Positions 5,296 to 10,232 of a stretch of DNA of 10,232 nt are shown in pieces. The stretch covers positions 1-10,232 of the forward strand of contig JADLBB010000103.1 in assembly GCA_020848055.1 (NCBI GenBank), read 5' to 3'. The notes beneath the pieces are model-generated. The model was given only the letters and a program-made list of their open reading frames with translations, searched no databases and was not told the DNA's origin. Position 1 is the first letter of the stretch. Each line of letters opens with the position of its first letter. The DNA comes from Chloroflexota bacterium. GTDB taxonomy: Bacteria > Chloroflexota > Limnocylindria > QHBO01. The translations under genes were made by a program, and so were the position numbers.

Positions 5296-5426
5296 CAGGT
5301 TGCCGCCCGCGTCCGGCGCAACCCCCGATGCGTCAGGGCACGCACTTCCGGCCGCGCGACGAATGCACCAATCGCGGCGACGATGATGGGCGTGACGCCA
5401 TCGAACGGGGCGTGGAGATCGGGCAT
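5295..5426 (-). CDS. 43-residue putative single-helix membrane protein
   Basis: A small open frame from ATG 5426 to TGA 5297-5295 encodes 43 residues. Residues 2-10 are polar, 11-24 form a hydrophobic stretch (VTPIIVAAIGAFVA), and the remainder is strongly basic (RALTHRGLRRTRAAT), as expected for a one-helix protein with a positive cytoplasmic tail. The strongest support is the junction: its stop overlaps the zinc-ribbon gene's ATG in TGATG, the same arrangement as cbiM and its follower. It fills an otherwise empty 185-base gap. No clear ribosome binding site precedes it. A possible -35 TTGACT (5464-5459) with a poor -10 GACCCT (5441-5436) lies just upstream, so it may have a near-leaderless mRNA. 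I know no family match, and the hydrophobic stretch is short for a full transmembrane span. Confidence 0.5.
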   Translation of the reverse strand: MPDLHAPFDGVTPIIVAAIGAFVARPEVRALTHRGLRRTRAAT

Positions 5427-5480
5427 CGTGCGTGCAGGGTCATCGCTCGGGCGTCCGTAGTCAAGGGCCGGTGCCAGCGA

Positions 5481-5909
5481 TCACCACAACGCGAGGCCGG
5501 TGGCCGCGTCAGGGGTGCGCACCAATTCCACCCCCGCCAGCTCGCGAATCATGACCTCCGCCGCAAAGACCTCGATGCCGCGCAGCAGGTGGCCGCCGAC
5601 GGTGGCGCCGCTCGCATCGGCGAAGCTGGCGTGGGCATGCAGGAACGGCCGGCCGTCCCGTAACGACACGTTGCCGATGAAGCCAACGATCTCGTGGTGG
5701 GTGTCGGACTCCAACTCGAGGTAGCGGTGGTCGTCCTGCTCGTAGTAGGCGTAACGGGCGCGTCGAACGGCACCAATGACGACCACCTGCGCGGCACGCA
5801 CCTCATGATCGGCGCAGAAGCGCTCGATCTCCTCGACCAGGTCGCTTCCGGTCTCGAGCCGTCCGACGAAACCGCGTCCGGCGCTGAGTTCCTGGAATCC
5901 GGCGGTCAT
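5481..5909 (-). CDS. PPC / DUF296 domain protein
   Basis: A 142-residue single-domain protein of the PPC (plants and prokaryotes conserved, DUF296) family. Recognisable segments are a LETGSDLVEEIERFC opening (18-32), VVVIGAVRRARYAYYE (42-57), EIVGFIGNVSLRDGRPFLHAHASF (73-96) and ATVGGHLLRG (102-111). H91, H93 and H107 are the conserved histidines that bind a metal in structures of bacterial members. These proteins form small trimers of unknown cellular function; plant relatives fuse the domain to an AT-hook. A very good ribosome binding site, AGGAGG, lies five bases before ATG 5909. The gene starts 36 bases after the FtsX-type permease stop and may share its transcript, but a functional link is not evident. 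No signal peptide or membrane helix is present, so it is cytoplasmic. Confidence 0.88.
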   Translation of the reverse strand: MTAGFQELSAGRGFVGRLETGSDLVEEIERFCADHEVRAAQVVVIGAVRRARYAYYEQDDHRYLELESDTHHEIVGFIGNVSLRDGRPFLHAHASFADASGATVGGHLLRGIEVFAAEVMIRELAGVELVRTPDAATGLALW

Positions 5910-5914
5910 TTGAT

Positions 5915-5920
5915 CCTCCT
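5915..5920 (-). promoter_or_regulatory. Strong ribosome binding site of the DUF296 gene
   Basis: AGGAGG on the minus strand, five bases (ATCAA) ahead of ATG 5909. It is the best Shine-Dalgarno match in the window. It shows that this organism uses standard ribosome binding for internal operon genes alongside apparently leaderless lead genes. Confidence 0.75.
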
Positions 5921-5945
5921 GTCGCTGCCGGGCGGACGCTCCGGC

Positions 5946-8477
5946 TTATTCGAAGTGCTTGAGCGAGCCGATGATCGGCAGTGACGCCGCCACCCGCGCG
6001 GGGTACAGCCCGGCGAGGGCGGCAATCCCGGTGCCGGCCAGCAGCACCGCCAGCAGCAGCGCCCACGGCACTTGTATGCCTGCCGACAGTTCCGCCGATA
6101 CACCGCCTCCGGTGATGGTTGCCGCCACCAGCAGGCCGATGGCGACCGCCAGCACGCCGGCGATGGCGCCCATGATCGTCGCCTCCGCCACGACCATGGC
6201 CTGGACCTGCCCGATGGTCATGCCGTGCGCACGCAGCACCGCGATCTCGCGCACGCGCTCACCCACCCCGACGCCGAGCGTGTTGACCATGCCGAGCGCG
6301 GCGATTATCACGGCCACCCCGGCGAGCGCGTCGAACAGCCCGCCGAAGGTGTCGAGCGTGCGCCCCAGTTCGCCGGCAAGGTCGCGCGCCGCCACCGGCG
6401 TGGCCGCCAACTGGCCGGCCGCCTCGCGCACCGAGGCCGCGAAGGCAGTATCGGCGATGCCCGCCTGCGGCTCGAGCACCCACAGCGACGCGGCCGTGGC
6501 CCCGAACAGATCGCGCGCGTCTGCCGACGACACGATGATCGCCCCGTCCGTGGTGCGCCCCGGCAGGGACGCCTCCAGGATGGCCGCCACGGTCAGATCG
6601 TGCTCGTCGCCGCCCGGCAGGGCCAGCCCGACGCGGTCCCCCACCGCGATGCCCGCTCTCGCGGCGAGCGTGGCAGGGACAAGGGCAGCCCCACCGGCGC
6701 GGAGCGCGTCGTACGCCCGCTCGCGCGTGGCTCCGCTGATCAGCAGCGCGCCGCCATCGGCGAAGACGTTGGGGTCGATGCCGGCCAGCGAGGCCTCTTC
6801 GGGCCCGTCGGGCGTATCACGCACGACCGGCGCCTCCAGCACCGGGCTGACCACGCCGACACCGGGGATGGCCTCGAACGTGGCGCGGTAAGCATCGACC
6901 TCGAGCGGCAGGGTGGTGCGGATGGCGTGGCCGCTCGGCAGCAGCGACGCCACGCGCCGCGCATTCCCGGCGCGCGCCGACTCGGCGATGGTGCCGAGGG
7001 CGATCACCGCGGCCAGCGCGATCATCATGGCGCCGACGGTCAACCCGGTCCGGACGCGGTCGCGGGACAGGTTGAGCCGTCCCAGCAGGCCCTGGGCACC
7101 GAAGAACCACTCGAACGGCCGGCCGATGACACGTCCCAGCGGCTCGAGCGCAAACGCGGTCGCCACCGCTCCGCCGACCAGCAGGCCCAGCGACAGCAGG
7201 ATCGGTACCAGCGGCGTGCCGGTGCCGCCCAGCACGATCAGCGCGACGGCGGCCGCGACCGCGACCAGTTCGCCGGCGAGGACGGGGCGCAGGCGGTCGA
7301 GCAGGCCGCGTTCGCCGCGGCGCACCCGTCGGAGCGCGTCAAGCGGGCTCACCCCCGACGCGCGGCGCGCCGGGATGATCGCGCTCAACATGGTCACCAC
7401 CAGTCCCAGCGCCACGGCGGCAGCCAGCCCGCCGATTGGCACCGGCATCCCGACCAGCAGGATGACCCGCGTCGAGGCCAGGAAGGAGATCATGGCGCCG
7501 GCCAGCACCAACCCCGCAGCGAGGCCGGCCAGGCTGCCGGCCACGCCAAGCGCGGCTGCCTGGCGCAACACAAGGCCGAGCACCTGCCGGGAGGTCGTGC
7601 CCGCCGCGCGCAGCAGCCCGATGTCGCGGACGCGTTCGCCAACGGTCATGGCCAGCGTGTTGCCGATGAGGAAGGCGCCGACCACCAGCGAGACGATCGC
7701 GAACAGCAGCGCCACGCCGATGAACCGATCGCGCGCGGCCGCGAACTGGCCGACGATGTCGTCGGCCGTCTCGACCACGAATGGCTCGCGCACAGTCGAG
7801 GTCACCGTCTCGATCGTCCCGGCCGAGGGCGCCTCTCCCAGGTCGAGGTCGATGGCGCGGATCGGCAGCGGCGCCTCGAGCGAGGCATCGAGCGCGTCGC
7901 GGTTGGCCACGATTACGCCGTCGCGGTCGAGCACGGCGAACCCCCGATCGGCCAGCAGGCCCACGATGACCAGGGGATCGGCCCCGATGCGATGCCCGGA
8001 CAGGATGATCGGATCGCCGATCCGCAGGCCCAGCCGATCGGCCATGGACGCCGGCACCATGGCGCCGTTGGGCGTCGCATCGTCCAATGGCCGTCCATCG
8101 ACGAGCGGAGTCGGACGCATGGCCGCCTCCGCGTCGGGGTCAACGCCAAGCACCAGAACGTTGACGACCCGCTCGTCCTGCCCGATGGCCACGGTCATCC
8201 GTCGCTGGCTGACCGGCGCCGCCTGTACCACGCCGGCCGTGGATCGCAGGCCCTGGAGCGTGCGCGGGCCGAAACCGCCGTCGGCGAAGGCTCGCAGCCG
8301 AACGTCGGCGCGGCCGAGCAGGTCGGCGCTCGCGCCACGCATGGCCTGCTCCGACGACGCGCCGATGATCACGGTGGCGACCACCAGGGCCACGCCCAGG
8401 GCGATCCCGGCGGTGGCGAGCGCGGTGCGCAGCGGGCGGGCGGCCAGGCCGCGCCAGGCGAGTGCCGAGAGTCGCAC
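5946..8477 (-). CDS. ABC transporter permease, FtsX-type, two FtsX modules
   Basis: An 843-residue membrane permease of the MacB/FtsX superfamily, in the long form common in Actinomycetota and Chloroflexota. Order: N-terminal helix (about 22-40), extracytoplasmic MacB-like domain (about 41-250), first FtsX module with helices near 252-275, 305-332 and 350-370, two helices near 402-445, another at 478-498, a second extracytoplasmic domain (about 500-710), and a second FtsX module with helices near 716-735, 765-785 and 804-822. The modules carry the matching cytoplasmic motifs GERVRDIGLLRAAG (280-293) and GERVREIAVLRAHG (739-752), which contact the ATPase. Such proteins couple ATP hydrolysis to mechanical work on lipoproteins, lipids, peptides or cell-wall hydrolases; the substrate here is unknown. 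I chose GTG 8477, five bases after the ATPase stop, with GAGG just upstream, because it starts the conserved N-terminal helix region; upstream residues are a shadow of the ATPase. Confidence 0.92.
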   Translation of the reverse strand: MRLSALAWRGLAARPLRTALATAGIALGVALVVATVIIGASSEQAMRGASADLLGRADVRLRAFADGGFGPRTLQGLRSTAGVVQAAPVSQRRMTVAIGQDERVVNVLVLGVDPDAEAAMRPTPLVDGRPLDDATPNGAMVPASMADRLGLRIGDPIILSGHRIGADPLVIVGLLADRGFAVLDRDGVIVANRDALDASLEAPLPIRAIDLDLGEAPSAGTIETVTSTVREPFVVETADDIVGQFAAARDRFIGVALLFAIVSLVVGAFLIGNTLAMTVGERVRDIGLLRAAGTTSRQVLGLVLRQAAALGVAGSLAGLAAGLVLAGAMISFLASTRVILLVGMPVPIGGLAAAVALGLVVTMLSAIIPARRASGVSPLDALRRVRRGERGLLDRLRPVLAGELVAVAAAVALIVLGGTGTPLVPILLSLGLLVGGAVATAFALEPLGRVIGRPFEWFFGAQGLLGRLNLSRDRVRTGLTVGAMMIALAAVIALGTIAESARAGNARRVASLLPSGHAIRTTLPLEVDAYRATFEAIPGVGVVSPVLEAPVVRDTPDGPEEASLAGIDPNVFADGGALLISGATRERAYDALRAGGAALVPATLAARAGIAVGDRVGLALPGGDEHDLTVAAILEASLPGRTTDGAIIVSSADARDLFGATAASLWVLEPQAGIADTAFAASVREAAGQLAATPVAARDLAGELGRTLDTFGGLFDALAGVAVIIAALGMVNTLGVGVGERVREIAVLRAHGMTIGQVQAMVVAEATIMGAIAGVLAVAIGLLVAATITGGGVSAELSAGIQVPWALLLAVLLAGTGIAALAGLYPARVAASLPIIGSLKHFE

Positions 8478-8482
8478 CGCCC

Positions 8483-9229
8483 TCAGAGCCCCAGCGCGGC
8501 CAGGCGCCGGATCAACGGGCCGGCGTCGTGTTCGCGACGCCGACCGAGGGCGATCTCGTCGCGGACCTGGCCGTCTCGCACCACGAGGACGCGGTCCGCA
8601 TAGGCGGCGGCGCGGGCGTCGTGCGTCACGAGCACGATCGTCTGACCCAACCGGTCGGCGGAGTCCCACAACAGGTCCAGGATCTCGGTGCCGGTCGTGA
8701 AGTCCAGGTTGCCCGTCGGCTCATCGGCCAGGAGGATCGCCGGACCGGTGGCGAGTGCCCGCGCCAGGGCCACGCGCTGCTGCTCGCCCGCGGACAGCTG
8801 GTCCGGCCGGTGGTCGGCCTTGGCCGACAGCCCGACCATGGCCAGCAACTCATCGATCCGCGCCCGGTGCTCGGCCAGGGCCTCCCCGGCGATCAGGAAC
8901 GGCAGGCCGACGTTCTCGGCCACGCTCAGCAGTCCGATGAGGTTGAAGTACTGGAACACGAACCCGGTCCTGTCGCGACGGGTGAGGGTCCGCTCCTCCT
9001 CGTCCATGGCCGAGATGTTCACTCCGTCGATCACGACCTCGCCCGACGTCGGGCGGTCCAGTCCGCCCAGCAGTTGGAGCATGGTCGACTTGCCCGAGCC
9101 CGATGCGCCCATGATGGCCAGGAACTCGCCGCGCTCGACGGTCAGGGACACGCCCGCCAGTGCGGTGACCTCGCCCTCGCCGAGCGGGTAGCGTTTGACG
9201 AGGTCGCGCGCCTCGAGGATGACCGGCAT
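8483..9229 (-). CDS. ABC transporter ATPase, MacB/LolD type
   Basis: A 248-residue ATP-binding subunit partnering the FtsX-type permease that starts five bases after its stop. Motifs: Walker A GASGSGKST (41-49), Q-loop Q93 in VFQYFNLI, signature LSAGEQQRVALARAL (145-159), Walker B ILLADE (165-170) with PTGNLD (171-176), and H-loop H203 in VTHD. LSAGEQQRVALARAL and DEPTGNLD are typical of the LolD/MacB/FtsE branch, which serves mechanotransmitting exporters, not solute importers. The start at ATG 9229 is the first methionine and matches the usual family N-terminus (VILEARDLVKRY). The C-terminal extension after residue 230 is basic and short. It is probably the first gene of the ATPase-permease unit. 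The neighbouring CAP-protein gene ends 42 bases upstream, so readthrough from it is possible. Confidence 0.94.
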   Translation of the reverse strand: MPVILEARDLVKRYPLGEGEVTALAGVSLTVERGEFLAIMGASGSGKSTMLQLLGGLDRPTSGEVVIDGVNISAMDEEERTLTRRDRTGFVFQYFNLIGLLSVAENVGLPFLIAGEALAEHRARIDELLAMVGLSAKADHRPDQLSAGEQQRVALARALATGPAILLADEPTGNLDFTTGTEILDLLWDSADRLGQTIVLVTHDARAAAYADRVLVVRDGQVRDEIALGRRREHDAGPLIRRLAALGL

Positions 9230-9239
9230 GTGCCCGCCG

Positions 9240-9245
9240 ATTCTA
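9240..9245 (-). promoter_or_regulatory. Possible -10 box before the ABC ATPase gene
   Basis: TAGAAT on the minus strand (9245-9240), ten bases before ATG 9229. No convincing -35 box lies 16-18 bases further upstream, and GGCGGG before the start is only a weak ribosome binding site. The operon could instead be read from the CAP-protein gene's promoter. Confidence 0.3.
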
Positions 9246-9271
9246 CGTCGCGGAGCGCGCTGGACGGTCGA

Positions 9272-10228
9272 TCAACCGAAGAGCAGGGCGAGGACGGCGC
9301 CGATGAGCCCGTCCAATCCGCCGCTTCCCGACCGCGCGGCCAGGACCTCCATGTCCGCTCCATCGGCGACCTCATCGGGAGCCGATGCGGTCACGGTCCC
9401 GGCGGCGGCCATGGCCGGGAATGCGTCGGCCGCGCGGTCCGCCGCCGTCTCATCGGCCATCCAGGCGGCGGTCAGGAGGTCGCGCACCGGTGCCGAGACG
9501 ACAACGAAGGTGCCATCTATCTGCGAGGACGTCGGGGCTCGTGGCGCGTCCACCTCGACCTGCCTCGCGACCGGCTCTGGCGTCGCCGCCGGCTTTGTCG
9601 GGGTGCCTCCTCCGCCGGTGCCGTTGCCGCCACCGCCGCTGCCACCGCCGCTGGGTGGCGGAGGTGGCGAGGAACCCATGGCCTGCATGAACAGCTCGGT
9701 GTACATGCGCGTGTTCTGGACGTGGCCAAGGAACTCGGCGCCATCGGCCGAGGCCGCACCGACCCCTCCATGAGTGAACCGCGCGTCGAGCACGTTGGCG
9801 CGGTGGCCGGGCGACTCCATGAACTTCTCGTGGACGCGCACCGGTGAATAGTCATCGGTGAAGCCGGAGTTCCAGCCGATGTTCTCGCCGGCCCACGCGT
9901 AGTTGAGGCCGTTCGAGTCGTAGTACGTGTAGACCAGGCAGTTGCAGCCGGGGATCGTGTGGCTGAAGTAGTCGCGCTCGAGCATGTCGGCGCTGCGCCA
10001 GCGGGCGATGGAGGTGAGCGTGGCGCTGGACTGGACGGGGGCCACGCCGTTGTTGACGCGCGCCCCGTTCATCAGTTGCCACAGCGTCGCCTCGGCCGAG
10101 GACTGGCTCCAGCCGCTCGCGACCGATGGCGCCGAGGCGAGTACGGCTGCACCGAGCAGGCTGCCGATGCCGAGCGCCAGCGCGCGCGCGACCACGCGAG
10201 GCGGACGGCGCGTCGAACGAGCGGACAT
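9272..10228 (-). CDS. Secreted CAP/SCP-domain protein
   Basis: A 318-residue exported protein. Residues 1-39 form a signal peptide: basic start, hydrophobic core ARALALGIGSLLGAAVLAS, and likely cleavage after VASG or nearby. The CAP domain (about 45-185) shows the family hallmarks: LMNGARVNNG (52-61), SHTIPG with H90, AGENIGW with E115, and HEKFMESPGHRANVLDARFTHGGVG (133-157) with E134/E138 and H142, the cavity residues of CAP proteins. A Cys pair (C95, C97) lies in GCNCLVY. After the domain come a SPPPPPSGGG-type Pro/Gly linker (187-209) and an Ala/Asp-rich tail ending in a short hydrophobic GGLDGLIGAVLALLFG segment. Bacterial CAP proteins are extracellular, with roles poorly known. ATG 10228 is near the window edge, so its promoter is not visible. 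It lies 42 bases upstream of the ABC ATPase gene. Confidence 0.9.
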   Translation of the reverse strand: MSARSTRRPPRVVARALALGIGSLLGAAVLASAPSVASGWSQSSAEATLWQLMNGARVNNGVAPVQSSATLTSIARWRSADMLERDYFSHTIPGCNCLVYTYYDSNGLNYAWAGENIGWNSGFTDDYSPVRVHEKFMESPGHRANVLDARFTHGGVGAASADGAEFLGHVQNTRMYTELFMQAMGSSPPPPPSGGGSGGGGNGTGGGGTPTKPAATPEPVARQVEVDAPRAPTSSQIDGTFVVVSAPVRDLLTAAWMADETAADRAADAFPAMAAAGTVTASAPDEVADGADMEVLAARSGSGGLDGLIGAVLALLFG

Positions 10229-10232
10229 GAGA

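Noticed and set aside
5927..5945. GCCGG/CCGGC hairpin just after the permease stop
   Set aside because: Five-base stem with a nine-base loop, no T run, and the next gene's strong ribosome binding site follows at once. Such short GC stems are common by chance here.
6072..8603. An 843-codon plus-strand open frame opposite the FtsX-type permease, and similar long plus-strand frames elsewhere
   Set aside because: Composition is Arg/Gln/His/Gly-rich low complexity, as expected for the antisense of a high-GC gene. The minus-strand frame has clear domains, helices and paired FtsX motifs.
9630..9667. Inverted repeat in the CAP-protein linker region
   Set aside because: Explained by adjacent proline (CCN) and glycine (GGN) codon tracts, which are complementary by nature.

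Overview
This is a GC-rich bacterial window. Its gene style suits Chloroflexota (for example Limnocylindria-like soil or freshwater lineages) or a deep Actinomycetota: very high third-position GC, tightly coupled operons, apparently leaderless lead genes, and an actinobacterial-type FtsX permease. No rRNA or other phylogenetic marker is present, so the assignment is an impression. I found no tRNA, rRNA, CRISPR array, insertion sequence or phage gene.

Layout. (1) 1-929 is a degraded zone. It holds a doubtful short reading frame, the first half of a GNAT acetyltransferase that stops before its acetyl-CoA-binding motif, and about 520 bases without a gene. That gap carries two diverged copies of a roughly 177 bp repeat with inverted arms. 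(2) 930-3453 (minus strand) is a complete ECF-type nickel/cobalt uptake operon in the order cbiM, PDGLE/cbiN-like, cbiQ, cbiO, with every junction overlapping or abutting. (3) 3454-3529 is a compact divergent control region. Two promoters face outward, each has its -35 box inside one half of a TTGCAA/TTGCAG operator that resembles a Nur box, and both seem to give leaderless mRNAs. (4) 3530-3982 (plus strand) is a Fur-family regulator, probably a nickel-responsive Nur that controls the operon and itself. (5) 3986-5426 (minus) is a three-gene group of unknown role: a 43-residue one-helix protein, a zinc-ribbon protein with a long Pro/Ala linker and a C-terminal membrane anchor, and a membrane PH-like (YyaB/DUF1200-type) protein. 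(6) 5481-9229 (minus) is a MacB/LolD-type ABC ATPase, its 843-residue FtsX-type permease and a PPC/DUF296 protein. (7) 9272-10228 (minus) is a secreted CAP/SCP-domain protein.

How the parts work together. The clearest system is metal homeostasis. The Fur-family protein would sense nickel (or cobalt), bind the shared operator and shut off both its own gene and the CbiMNQO importer when metal is sufficient. The ABC pair probably handles export or extraction of a lipid, lipoprotein or peptide. The membrane/zinc-ribbon/PH group and the CAP protein point to envelope functions, but nothing here fixes their substrates.

The points most worth a second look are the mirrored leaderless promoters, the seven-residue N-terminal extension of CbiM that would displace its usual metal-binding N-terminus, a CTG start for cbiQ, the unannotated 43-codon gene, and the tandem inverted-arm repeat beside a truncated gene.
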